The notes under the pieces are model-generated. The model had not been told where the DNA came from. It worked only from the letters and a program-made list of their open reading frames with translations, and searched no databases. Positions 56,372 to 64,000 of a DNA stretch of 64,000 bases are shown piece after piece. The stretch is from Variovorax sp. J22P240 (GTDB taxonomy: Bacteria > Pseudomonadota > Gammaproteobacteria > Burkholderiales > Burkholderiaceae_C): the NCBI RefSeq assembly GCF_030316855.1, contig NZ_JASZYR010000001.1:248001-312000 (forward strand), in the 5' to 3' direction. Position numbers and translations under genes: made by a program. The number at the start of each line of letters is the position of its first letter. Position 1 is the first letter of the stretch.

Positions 56372-56890
56372 ATGAATCTGAACGACACCGACTTCGAACT
56401 TTTCGCCGTGCCGGCGACTTTCGCGCAGGACCGCGCCACGCTGGACGCCCGCTGGAAGGAACTGCAGCGCGAGGCTCATCCTGATCGTTTCGCTGCGCAA
56501 GGTGCCGCGGCGCAGCGAGTGGCCATGCAGTGGTCGGTGCGCATCAACGAGGCCTATCAACGGCTCAAGAACCCGATCAAGCGCGCCACCTACCTGTGCG
56601 AGCTGAACGGCGCTCCCATCAATGCAGAGAACAACACGGCGATGCCGTCGGATTTCCTGATGCAGCAGATCGCATGGCGGGAAGAACTGGACGAGGCGAG
56701 CGATGCCGACGCGCTCGACAAGCTGCGGGCCGAAGTGGAAGCCGGACGAGCGCGCGCGCTGGCGTCGCTGGATAGGCTCATCGACGAAAAAGGCGACTAT
56801 CCCGCCGCCGCGCGTCAGGTGAGAGCCCTCATGTTCATAGAGCGCTTTGCCGAAGACATCGAAACCAAGTCCGATCAGTGGGGACAATAG
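56372..56890 (+). CDS. hscB: Fe-S co-chaperone HscB
   Basis: A 172-residue DnaJ-type co-chaperone. The J-domain has [20 protein letters not shown] and the HPDRF motif; the C-terminal helical domain binds IscU. It hands IscU to HscA. Start at the ATG 56372, 4 bp before hscA. Confidence 0.94.
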   Translation: MNLNDTDFELFAVPATFAQDRATLDARWKELQREAHPDRFAAQGAAAQRVAMQWSVRINEAYQRLKNPIKRATYLCELNGAPINAENNTAMPSDFLMQQIAWREELDEASDADALDKLRAEVEAGRARALASLDRLIDEKGDYPAAARQVRALMFIERFAEDIETKSDQWGQ

Positions 56891-56894
56891 CGCC

Positions 56895-58751
56895 ATGGCA
56901 TTGCTTCAGATTTCAGAACCCGGGCAGGCGCCCGATCCGCACCAGCGCCGCATCGCCGTCGGTATCGACCTCGGCACGACCCACTCGCTGGTGGCTGCTG
57001 TGCGCAACGGTGTCGCGGAATGCCTTCCCGATGCGGAAGGCCGTGTGGTGATGCCTTCAGCCGTGCGTTATCTCGACAAGGATCGGCGTCAGATCGGCTT
57101 CGACGCGCTGGCGGCGCGTTCCGCCGATCCGGCCAACGTGATCACATCCGTCAAGCGACTGATGGGCCGCGGCATCCAGGACATCGCCAACCGGGACGCG
57201 ATGGCCTATCACCTGACGGGCGACGACGGCATGGTCCAGGTGCAGACCGTGGCCGGCGAGAAGTCACCGATCGAAGTCAGTGCCGAGATCCTTGCGACCT
57301 TGCGCTACCGCGCCGAGGACACCTTCGACGATGAGCTCTATGGTGCCGTGATCACAGTGCCGGCCTACTTCGACGAAGGCCAGCGCCAAGCGACGAAGGA
57401 TGCCGCTCAACTGGCCGGGCTCAACGTGCTGCGGCTGATCAGCGAGCCGACGGCGGCCGCGATTGCCTACGGGCTGGACAACGCAAGCGAAGGTGTCTAC
57501 GCCGTCTACGACCTTGGCGGTGGCACCTTCGACATCTCGATCCTGCGGCTGACCCAGGGCGTCTTCGAAGTCATCGCCACAGGTGGCGACTCCGCGCTGG
57601 GCGGCGACGACTACGACCACGCACTGGCTGAGTTCGTTCTCTCTCAGACCGGCTACAAGGCGCAAGGCGACGCCGACAGGGCTGCGCTGCTCGTGGCGGC
57701 GAGGGCCGCCAAGGAGGCGCTGTCTTCGGCCGAGTCGACTGCATTCGTTGCCGGGCTGGTGGCGGGGGAGATCCGTTTCGAGGTCCGCCGCGAGCAGTTC
57801 GACGCGGCCACGGCAAGCCTGACGGCGCGAACGATCGTGGCGGTCCGCAAGGCACTGCGCGATGCACGCCTGCAATCCGCAGAGTTGCAGGGCATCGTGC
57901 TGGTCGGCGGCGCCACGCGCATGCCGCAGATCCGCCGTGCGGTCGGCGATTTCTTCGGGCGTGATCCGCTGATCAACCTCAACCCCGATGAAGTCGTCGC
58001 GCTCGGCGCCGCGATCCAGGCCCATCAGTTGGCCGGCAACGGCGGTGCCGATGACCTGCTGTTGCTCGACGTGATTCCGCTCTCGCTCGGCATCGAGACG
58101 ATGGGCGGCCTGGTCGAGCGCATCGTTCCGCGCAACCAGACCATCCCGACGGCCATGGCCCAGGACTTCACGACCTACAAGGACGGCCAGACCGCCTTGG
58201 CATTGCACGTGGTGCAGGGGGAGCGTGATCTCGTTGCGGATTGCCGCAGCCTCGCGCGATTCGAGCTGCGCGGCATTCCGCCGATGACCGCCGGTGCTGC
58301 GCGGATCCGAGTCACCTTTACCGTCGATGCCGACGGCCTCCTCAGCGTGAGCGCCAAGGAGCAGGGCAGCGGCGTGGAGGCGAATGTCACGGTCAAGCCG
58401 TCCTACGGTCTTTCCGACGACCAGATCGCGACCATGCTGCAGGAGAGCTTCTCGACCGCTCAGCAGGACATGCAGGCTCGTGCGCTGGTCGAGGCGCGCG
58501 TGGACGCCGATCGCATGTTGCTGGCCACGCAAAGCGCGCTCGATGCCGATGGCGCGCTGTTGTCGAGTGAAGAGCGCGGCGCGATCGAGGTGTTGATGGA
58601 GGGGTTGCGCAGTGCACGGTCCGCCAGCGACGCCGCTGTGGTCGAGGCGGCTACCAAGTCGCTGGCCGACGGCACGGAGGCCTTCGCCGCCCAGCGCATG
58701 AATGCCGGCATTGCGCGTGCGCTCGCCGGCCGCCAGATCGAATCCCTGTAG
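56895..58751 (+). CDS. hscA: Fe-S assembly Hsp70 chaperone HscA
   Basis: A 618-residue specialised Hsp70. N-terminal ATPase starts [15 protein letters not shown]; phosphate loop 2 is [11 protein letters not shown], and the substrate domain follows ([20 protein letters not shown]). It binds the LPPVK peptide of IscU and helps cluster transfer. It is coupled to hscB by a 4-bp gap. Confidence 0.96.
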   Translation: MALLQISEPGQAPDPHQRRIAVGIDLGTTHSLVAAVRNGVAECLPDAEGRVVMPSAVRYLDKDRRQIGFDALAARSADPANVITSVKRLMGRGIQDIANRDAMAYHLTGDDGMVQVQTVAGEKSPIEVSAEILATLRYRAEDTFDDELYGAVITVPAYFDEGQRQATKDAAQLAGLNVLRLISEPTAAAIAYGLDNASEGVYAVYDLGGGTFDISILRLTQGVFEVIATGGDSALGGDDYDHALAEFVLSQTGYKAQGDADRAALLVAARAAKEALSSAESTAFVAGLVAGEIRFEVRREQFDAATASLTARTIVAVRKALRDARLQSAELQGIVLVGGATRMPQIRRAVGDFFGRDPLINLNPDEVVALGAAIQAHQLAGNGGADDLLLLDVIPLSLGIETMGGLVERIVPRNQTIPTAMAQDFTTYKDGQTALALHVVQGERDLVADCRSLARFELRGIPPMTAGAARIRVTFTVDADGLLSVSAKEQGSGVEANVTVKPSYGLSDDQIATMLQESFSTAQQDMQARALVEARVDADRMLLATQSALDADGALLSSEERGAIEVLMEGLRSARSASDAAVVEAATKSLADGTEAFAAQRMNAGIARALAGRQIESL

Positions 58752-58759
58752 AACTCTCC

Positions 58760-59098
58760 ATGCCCACGATCAAGATCCTTCCCCATCCAGAGTACTGTCC
58801 GCAAGGCGCAGAGATCAGTGCGCCTGCCGGCACCTCAATCTGCGAGGCCATGCTCGAGAACCACATCAACATCGAGCATGCGTGCGAGATGAGCTGCGCC
58901 TGCACCACCTGCCACGTCATCGTGCGACAGGGTCTCAATTCGCTCAACGAAGCGGAAGAGGGCGAGGAGGATCTGCTGGACCGCGCATGGGGCCTCGAGC
59001 CGCAGTCGCGCCTGAGCTGCCAGGCGATCCTGGCGCAGACGGACTTGACCGTCGAGATCCCCAAATACTCGATCAACCACGCGAAAGAAAAGCACTGA
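58760..59098 (+). CDS. fdx: ISC-type 2Fe-2S ferredoxin
   Basis: 112 residues. The four ligands are in CEMSCACTTCHVIV and LSCQAIL, spacing as adrenodoxin-type. It supplies electrons for cluster assembly. It begins 8 bp after hscA, and its TGA overlaps the dnaQ-like ATG (TGATG). Confidence 0.96.
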   Translation: MPTIKILPHPEYCPQGAEISAPAGTSICEAMLENHINIEHACEMSCACTTCHVIVRQGLNSLNEAEEGEEDLLDRAWGLEPQSRLSCQAILAQTDLTVEIPKYSINHAKEKH

Positions 59099-59817
59099 TG
59101 ACCCGGCAGATCGTTCTCGACACCGAAACCACGGGCCTCTCGGCGGAGAACGGCGACCGCATCATCGAACTGGGATGTGTGGAGCTGTACAACCGCAAGC
59201 TCACAGGTAACGACCTGCACATCTATTTCAACCCCGAGCGCGAAAGCCATGAGGACGCGCTCAAGGTGCACGGTTTGACGACCGATTTTCTGCGCGACAA
59301 GCCCAAGTTCGCGACGCTCGGCAACGACATCGTCGAGTACCTGCGCGACGCCGAGTTGATCATTCACAACGCGGCCTTCGACGTCGGCTTCCTCAACAAG
59401 GAGCTGGAGCTTGCCGGCCTGCCGCCATTGCGGAGTTTTGTCGGCGAAGTCACCGACACGCTTGCGATGGCGAAGACGGTGTACCCCGGCAAGCGCAATT
59501 CGCTCGACGCGCTGTGCGACCGCTTCGGCGTCGATCGCTCGAACCGCACCTTTCACGGCGCGAAGCTCGACGCTCAACTGCTGGCCGACGTCTACATCAA
59601 TCTCACGCGCGGACAGGACGCACTGTTGATCGACGTGGCGGCGAACGAGCCGGCGCAAGGCATCGTCATCGTCGTGGATCTGAGCACGTTCGAGTTGCCG
59701 GTGCTCGTGGCAACCGAGCACGAACTCACGGCGCACGAAGAAGTGCTGCTGCAACTCGACAAGTCGAGCAACGGCCGGACGCTTTTTCGTCAGATGGCCG
59801 AAAAAGCTGTGGCATAA
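59098..59817 (+). CDS. dnaQ: DNA polymerase III epsilon subunit (3'-5' exonuclease)
   Basis: A 239-residue DEDD proofreading exonuclease. ExoI LDTETTGL (residues 7-14), ExoII HNAAFDVGFL and ExoIII HGAKLDAQLL are all intact, and the C-terminal ~60 residues fit the polymerase-binding tail. Its start overlaps the fdx stop by 1 bp, so it is co-transcribed with the isc operon. This link between a replication gene and Fe-S assembly is the visible oddity. Confidence 0.93.
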   Translation: MTRQIVLDTETTGLSAENGDRIIELGCVELYNRKLTGNDLHIYFNPERESHEDALKVHGLTTDFLRDKPKFATLGNDIVEYLRDAELIIHNAAFDVGFLNKELELAGLPPLRSFVGEVTDTLAMAKTVYPGKRNSLDALCDRFGVDRSNRTFHGAKLDAQLLADVYINLTRGQDALLIDVAANEPAQGIVIVVDLSTFELPVLVATEHELTAHEEVLLQLDKSSNGRTLFRQMAEKAVA

Positions 59818-59883
59818 TCGCAGGCTTCGCACCACACGGCGCGAATAGATCCAAATGGCGCATGTCACTTGCATGTGCGCCGC

Positions 59884-59958
59884 GGGCGGTTAGCTCAGGG
59901 GTAGAGCACAGCATTCACACTGCTGGGGTCGGAGGTTCGAAGCCTCCACCGCCCACCA
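59884..59958 (+). tRNA. tRNA-Val (anticodon CAC)
   Basis: A 75-nt gene including encoded CCA. The acceptor arm GGGCGGT pairs with ACCGCCC; the D-arm has TTAGCTCAGGGGTAGAGC; the anticodon arm CAGCA-TTCACAC-TGCTG reads CAC, decoding GUG; the T-arm is GGAGGTTCGAAGCCTCC. It is downstream of dnaQ. No second copy of its 3' end was seen. Confidence 0.96.
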
Positions 59959-60407
59959 AATTTCCCCCTCCTGTTTCATCTCTTGTGTCGAGTTGCCTCG
60001 ACATGAGGCGCCGCGCGTTCCCTTCGTGGGTCTTGCGTATAGGCCCGCTGCCGCGTGAACCGGCGGATGGGTGATCTGGCTGTTCAGCCTCAAGTCGAAT
60101 CGGTTTCGGTTGCATGCGTTGGCCGCCACGGCGAGAAGTTTCCGCTGCAAACTTCAGTCCTTTCCGGAGCCGCAGACAGACACGCCTCGCATTCAAGATC
60201 AGGGCTGGTCGCGAGAATTCCCGCTTCTCGATCCACGGCGACGTGTTCCGCTAATACATCGGCTCGATGCACCCGCGATCGTGACTGTTGCCGACGGGCC
60301 GCCGATGAGCGACGGCTGCGTCGGGGCAGGTCGAAGCGAGTCGCCGTCAAACTGGCGTTGCCGGCCGCATCCCACTCGAACACCCATTCATTGAAGGAAA
60401 AGAACTG
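59959..60407. other. 449-bp stretch without a supported gene
   Basis: It follows the tRNA. Frames here are open but disordered and rich in unusual residues, with no recognised domain. It sits just before relics of fliN-fliO-fliP, so it may hold older remains of a flagellar gene. Nothing firm is seen. Confidence 0.5.
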
Positions 60408-60584
60408 ATGACGAATGCCATCGAAGGAATCGTCGCCGACAGGGAGCACCAGGTGCTGCGGCGCGATCGCGCCATCGACCAGTCGGTGGACCTGAGCATC
60501 GAAGGCAAGGTCGTCGCGCGCCACCAATTGGTCGCTGTCGACGATCACTTTGCAATGCATCACCGAATTGCCGGTCGCGCCTGA
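60408..60584 (+). pseudogene. fliN: fliN relic (C-terminal part)
   Basis: A 58-codon frame begins MTNAIEGIVADREHQVLRRD. DRAIDQSVDLSIEGKVVARH, then LVAVDDHFAM, matches the SpoA-type C-terminus of FliN, where the usual text is close to ELDxxxxEPVDIxVNGxLIARGEVVVVDDxFG. Conserved Gly/Glu positions are changed (RHQ for RGE). Missing the N-terminal half. Followed at 3 bp by a FliO-like frame. Confidence 0.65.
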
Positions 60585-60587
60585 TCG

Positions 60588-61130
60588 ATGTTTGTATTTG
60601 ACACGCGACGGATCCCGGCTGGCGTTACTGCACTGTGCCTCGCGGGCCTGATGGCGATAGGGAGCCTCGCCGTTCCATCGATTGCCACAGCGCAAACTGC
60701 GGAGGCCGCGCCCACGCCCGTCGGCACGCCCAGTATTCCGGCCGGCTTTCCGGTCCAGCATGAGGCGCTGGGTCGCATCATGTTGCCCGAAGGAGACGCT
60801 TGGCGGGTCGGGTTCGCTCTGACGGGTGTGTTCCTTGCGATCGCAGCGATTCTTTCGACCCGGCAAACGAAGCGCGGGAGACCTTGGTGGAGACAGGTTG
60901 CGTGCAGCCTGGACAAAAGGGCCAGTGCCAGGATCGTGCGCCTGTCCGGCGTTCGACTCTCGCCGCGCCACAGCCTGCATGTTGTTTGTTGGGAAGGCCG
61001 TCGCCTGCTGGTCGGATGCAGTGATCACGCCATTCAGTTATTGGCTGAATCGCCTGCCGGACCCGATGCCGAAGCCACGCCGATGCCCGTCGTGGGGCCC
61101 GAGCTGAAGGGTGTGCCGTGGGCACCATGA
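60588..61130 (+). CDS. fliO: FliO-like flagellar export protein (probably relic)
   Basis: 180 residues. A signal-like segment (GLMAIGSLAVPSIATAQTAE) and a membrane helix (RVGFALTGVFLAIAAILSTR) precede a FliO-type cytoplasmic part (RIVRLSGVRLSPRHSLHVVC and RRLLVGCSDHAIQLLAE). The frame is intact, but its neighbours fliN and fliP are broken and no other flagellar genes are in the window, so it is likely non-functional or on its way out. Low similarity is usual for FliO. Confidence 0.65.
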   Translation: MFVFDTRRIPAGVTALCLAGLMAIGSLAVPSIATAQTAEAAPTPVGTPSIPAGFPVQHEALGRIMLPEGDAWRVGFALTGVFLAIAAILSTRQTKRGRPWWRQVACSLDKRASARIVRLSGVRLSPRHSLHVVCWEGRRLLVGCSDHAIQLLAESPAGPDAEATPMPVVGPELKGVPWAP

Positions 61131-61133
61131 GCG

Positions 61134-61344
61134 GTGACACCGCGCAGGCGCTGCGCGTTGTCCTCGGGGCTCTCCGTGCTGGCGATCCTGCCGGCGCTGC
61201 TCGTGTGCCTGACAAGCTTGCTGCGCATCATCGTCGCATTGCGAGCAAGCTGTCCGTCGAGGCGGGCAAGGGCATGGCGCCATTGCGCAAGTTCAAGCGC
61301 GAAGGCGCCGCACATCCGTTGCCGCTCCAGATTTTCCCGAGTTG
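61134..61344 (+). pseudogene. fliP: fliP relic
   Basis: In one frame (61170-61241) the text LSVLAILPALLVCLTSLLRI, then IVAL matches the first membrane helix block of FliP (LLPALLLMxTSFTRIIIVLSLL). The match then breaks off, and other frames take over, so the gene is frameshifted and truncated. It directly follows the fliO-like frame, in the canonical fliN-O-P order. Confidence 0.65.
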
Positions 61345-61469
61345 ATCTAACGCGTTGTGGTTCGACGGCCAATTCAACGGCTGTCCCATTCGACCGATGC
61401 GGGAGACTCCCGCCCCAACCGCTGACGGTGATTCTCGATCGCTCGGGCATGCAAGAAGTGCTCTCGCGC

Positions 61470-61770
61470 GTCGTTCGATCTGGCATGCCGCGTCATGCCT
61501 GCGGGGAGTACGCTGCAGATGCTGGCCCGCATGGATTGGCGCACGCGGTCGTCAATTTCATGGATTCGGGTCCCTCTGGAGTGCCGTGCCTCGGGCGATT
61601 CTTCAGTTCCGCGTTCACGGAACTGGCGCCGGACCGACGAGGCCCATGCGAATGCGATCGCCAGCATTGCTTTGTGCGAACAGATCGTCGGCGACCATCG
61701 TGGGCGCATCTATGCCGCGCCATCGCCGCTCGGCGGCCCTGGGCTGACCCTACGACTACCGCTGTGCTAA
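61470..61770 (+). pseudogene. Histidine kinase C-terminal relic
   Basis: Two frames carry pieces of a HATPase domain: HAVVNFMDSGPSGVPCLGRF (G1 box-like, then FFSSAFTEL) in one frame, and ALCEQIVGDHRGRIYAAPSP then GGPGLTLRLPL (G2 box and end) in another. Together they look like a sensor kinase end split by a frameshift. No upstream dimerisation domain was found. Confidence 0.6.
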
Positions 61771-61945
61771 CTATTGACAAGCCACAGCTAGAACCGATTG
61801 GAAAGTTCTCCGCCTGCCGGGCCGAGTTCAACCCCGTCCAAACCCATTCCGGGTTCATGTCGGCCCGCACCGACGCAAAATTCGCCTGTGCGCCGTCCTC
61901 ACAGTTCCGCTGAAGTCGTAGAAGCGGCGCAAGAAGGAGTACGCC

Positions 61946-62092
61946 ATGGCCACCAGTCCTGATCTCCCGACGCCAATCACGTCCGATCCCCCGGATGTGC
62001 CGGAGTTGCCCGTAGAGCCCGACGAGGGCCCTGTTACGCCGCCGGGCAGTCCAGTCGATCCAGAGAGTCCGTTCACGGTCCAGCCGGAGTGA
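61946..62092 (+). CDS. Small Pro-rich acidic protein
   Basis: 48 residues, MATSPDLPTPITSDPPDVPE to the end FTVQPE. It is preceded by AAGAAGGAG 6 bp before the ATG, a very good ribosome-binding site. It is rich in Pro, Asp and Ser. No family is known. It sits 27 bp before the FAD oxidoreductase gene and may be co-transcribed. Confidence 0.6.
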   Translation: MATSPDLPTPITSDPPDVPELPVEPDEGPVTPPGSPVDPESPFTVQPE

Positions 62093-62118
62093 GCGGATCA
62101 GGCGGCTAAGCTCGCGGG

Positions 62119-63216
62119 ATGGATGAATTCGATTGTGCCGTCATCGGCGCCGGAGTGGTGGGGCTCGCCGTCGCAAGAGCGCTCGCGTTGCAAGGGCGTG
62201 ACGTCATCGTGCTGGAGGCCGAAGGCGCCATCGGGACAGGGACGAGTTCCCGCAACAGCGAGGTGATCCACGCTGGCATCTATTACCCGCAGGGCTCGCT
62301 GAAGGCGCGGCTGTGCGTAGAGGGCAAGCAGTTGCTCTATGACTATGCCGGACAGCGAGGCCTGCCTCATCGTCGTTGCGGCAAGCTCATCGTGGCCACT
62401 GCCGAGCCGCAGGTCGCGCAACTCGACGGCATCATGGCCAAGGCGCGCGCCAACGGCGTGGATGACCTGGTGCTCCTCACGCGCGAGCAGGCCCAGGCGA
62501 TGGAGCCGCAACTGGAATGCCTTGCCGCCTTGCACTCGCCGAGCACTGGCATCGTCGACAGCCACGCGTTGATGTTGAGCCTGCAGGGCGATCTTGAAAA
62601 CGCCGGCGGGGTCGTGGCATTGAAGTCGAAAGTCGAGCGCGCCGAATGCGCGGACGGATCGGTCATCGTGATGACGCAGGACGGCACGGCCCTGCGTTGC
62701 AACACCGTGGTGAACTCCGCAGGGCTGGCGGCGCCTCTGTTGGCCCGCCAGTTTCAGGGGCTTCCCGCGAATGCGGTGCCGTCGGCCTACTACGCCAAGG
62801 GCAACTACTTCACCCTGGCGTGCCGGGCACCGTTCAGTCGCCTGATCTATCCGGTGCCGGAGGCCGCGGGCCTGGGCGTGCATCTGACGCTCGACCTGGG
62901 CGGTCAGGCCAAGTTCGGCCCAGACGTCCAGTGGGTGGCTTCGCCCGACGACCTGATCGTGGATCCGGCGCGCGGCGACAGTTTTTATGCCGAGGTGCGC
63001 AGGTACTGGCCCGCCTTGCCCGATGGCGTGCTCGTCGCGGGCTACGCAGGCATTCGTCCCAAGATATCCGGGCCGGGCGAAGCAGCGGCCGATTTCAGGA
63101 TCGAAGGGCCGTCCACCCACGGTGTGCCGGGGCTGGTCAACCTGTTCGGGATCGAGTCACCGGGGCTGACCAGCAGCCTTGCCATTGGCCGCCATGTGGC
63201 CGAACTGCTGTCGTAG
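62119..63216 (+). CDS. FAD-dependent oxidoreductase, L-2-hydroxyglutarate oxidase-like
   Basis: A 365-residue DAO-family flavoprotein. The N-terminal FAD motif [20 protein letters not shown] is followed by [20 protein letters not shown], a strong LhgO/L2HGDH hallmark. The C-terminal [11 protein letters not shown] and [20 protein letters not shown] match the same group. It likely oxidises L-2-hydroxyglutarate or a similar 2-hydroxyacid. Length (LhgO about 400) is slightly short. Confidence 0.85.
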   Translation: MDEFDCAVIGAGVVGLAVARALALQGRDVIVLEAEGAIGTGTSSRNSEVIHAGIYYPQGSLKARLCVEGKQLLYDYAGQRGLPHRRCGKLIVATAEPQVAQLDGIMAKARANGVDDLVLLTREQAQAMEPQLECLAALHSPSTGIVDSHALMLSLQGDLENAGGVVALKSKVERAECADGSVIVMTQDGTALRCNTVVNSAGLAAPLLARQFQGLPANAVPSAYYAKGNYFTLACRAPFSRLIYPVPEAAGLGVHLTLDLGGQAKFGPDVQWVASPDDLIVDPARGDSFYAEVRRYWPALPDGVLVAGYAGIRPKISGPGEAAADFRIEGPSTHGVPGLVNLFGIESPGLTSSLAIGRHVAELLS

Positions 63217-63307
63217 ATGCGCGAGGGCATGTACCATGGAACGGCACGCCGCTGTCGGCGTGGAGCCGCCGGCGCGGTGCCGGCGCGACCGAGGAGGACC
63301 TTTTTCA

Positions 63308-63616
63308 ATGACTGCATCCACCAATCTCGAAGCCGCGGCCAACGCCGTGGCTGAAGATATCGCGAGCGACGTCCGTGGCGTGCTCGCAAGCAAAGATCTC
63401 GACTCCGTGCCTCACATCAAGGCGCTGCGTCAGCGCATCGACAGCAAATTGGCGATCGCGCGTGAACTCGCGGCTGAGAAGAGCCGTGTTGCCGCCCAGA
63501 AGGCCCGCGAAGCAGCCAATACGGCCAATGCCTACGCTCATGACGAGCCCTGGCAGATCGCCGGCGCCGCGCTGGCGGTGGGCGTGCTGGTGGGCCTGCT
63601 GCTTGGCCGCCGCTGA
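63308..63616 (+). CDS. DUF883 (ElaB/YqjD-like) membrane-anchored protein
   Basis: 102 residues: an amphipathic helix region (ALRQRIDSKLAIARELAAEK) and one C-terminal membrane helix AGAALAVGVLVGLLLGRR. This is the ElaB/YqjD layout, a ribosome- or inner-membrane-associated stress protein. GAGGA lies upstream of the ATG. It is followed at 33 bp by the holin-family gene. Confidence 0.9.
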   Translation: MTASTNLEAAANAVAEDIASDVRGVLASKDLDSVPHIKALRQRIDSKLAIARELAAEKSRVAAQKAREAANTANAYAHDEPWQIAGAALAVGVLVGLLLGRR

Positions 63617-63649
63617 GCGCAACGCACCCGGCGCCCGCGGGGGCCGCCG

Positions 63650-64000
63650 ATGAGGGTGTCGAGTCTCTTCGGGCTCAAGGGTTACCTGCGCCGATTGCGC
63701 ATCCTGGCGGGTGAAGGCGCACTGGCTGCCGAAGACCGGGCGCAGCTTCTGCGATTCGCGTGGCAGGACGAGAGAAAGCGCCTCAAGAGTATCCTGGGAC
63801 TGGTGATTGCGGTCATCGGACTCACGACCGTTGCCATCGCGTTGCTGTCCGTGGCGATCGTCGTGCATTTCTGGGAGACGCCGCACCGCATCACAGCAGC
63901 CTGGTTGATGGCCGCGATGTGGGTTGGGCTCTGGTTGGCGGCGGTAGTCGTTTTGATGTCCATGCTGAGCAAATCTTCGGAAGCGTTCGATCCGGCGCGC
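63650..64000 (+). CDS. Phage holin-family (YqjE-like, PF07332) membrane protein, 3' end outside window
   Basis: 117 codons reach the window edge without a stop. GLKGYLRRLRILAGEGALAA precedes the membrane helix pair ILGLVIAVIGLTTVAIALLS and WLMAAMWVGLWLAAVVVLMS. It matches YqjE partners of YqjD/DUF883. The C-terminus lies outside the window. Confidence 0.85.
   Translation, partial: MRVSSLFGLKGYLRRLRILAGEGALAAEDRAQLLRFAWQDERKRLKSILGLVIAVIGLTTVAIALLSVAIVVHFWETPHRITAAWLMAAMWVGLWLAAVVVLMSMLSKSSEAFDPAR

Noticed and set aside
59884..59958. tRNA-Val as an attachment site for the decayed region after it
   Set aside because: No second copy of the tRNA 3' end and no integrase gene are present in the following DNA.
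60090..61028. Long minus-strand frame over the fliN/fliO relics
   Set aside because: The plus-strand text matches FliN and FliO in canonical order, whereas the minus-strand frame has no recognised domain and Arg-rich shadow composition.

Overview
The window is high-GC chromosomal DNA from a betaproteobacterium of the Burkholderiales, most likely Comamonadaceae and close to Variovorax. This is an inference from gene content and style: PHB genes (phbB, intracellular phaZ), Bug-type tricarboxylate-receptor-like binding proteins, a Rhodobacter-like polyol (smo) ABC operon, a methylmalonyl-CoA cluster, an isc operon, and DUF883/holin-family membrane genes. No rRNA, CRISPR array or insertion sequence was found. 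One tRNA gene, tRNA-Val(CAC), is present.

Layout. 1-6.4 kb: end of an ABC ATPase gene, phbB, dctA, a CPA2 cation:proton antiporter and small unknown genes. 6.4-15.4 kb: a minus-strand polyol operon (binding protein, two permeases, ATPase, a long-chain polyol dehydrogenase, an SDR sorbitol-type dehydrogenase, an AraC regulator and xylulokinase) that would import a sugar alcohol, oxidise it to a ketose and phosphorylate D-xylulose. 15.6-19.6 kb: a plus-strand cluster (cupin dioxygenase-like, two SDRs, Bug receptor, IclR regulator) with a pair of IclR-like operators in front. 19.6-22.1 kb: two MFS exporters.

22.35-38.66 kb: a 16.3-kb integrative island inserted into the 5' end of dusA. The host dusA start region is stranded at the left end, next to an attachment-site copy. 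The right end carries a dusA-type tyrosine integrase gene, arm-type 11-bp repeats, and a new ribosome-binding site plus TTG start that restores a full dusA frame. Next to the integrase lies a core module of an AlpA-like DNA-binding protein, small phage-like genes and a DnaB-N/RepA-type helicase, with iteron-like repeats beside it. The cargo is accessory and defence-like. It includes an AT-rich three-gene operon (ParA-like ATPase, small protein, HEPN-like protein), a HIT-HNH pair, a PD-(D/E)XK-like protein, a GIY-YIG (T5orf172/MUG113-like) protein, a HEPN-like protein with an Rx4H motif, a free-standing sigma region-4-like protein, and several unknowns. No relaxase or conjugation genes are present, so the element looks mobilisable or satellite-like rather than self-transmissible.

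38.6-47.9 kb: dusA, a GntR/FCD regulator, then mcm-meaB-pccB-pccA and a VOC (epimerase-like) gene, which together convert propionyl-CoA to succinyl-CoA. 47.9-53.5 kb: an RnfB-like ferredoxin, phaZ, an aromatic aminotransferase and uvrB. 53.5-59.8 kb: iscR-iscS-iscU-iscA-hscB-hscA-fdx followed by a dnaQ-like exonuclease. The tRNA-Val is followed by a decayed stretch with relics of fliN, fliO, fliP and a histidine kinase (60.4-61.8 kb). The window ends with a FAD oxidoreductase and DUF883/YqjE-like membrane genes.
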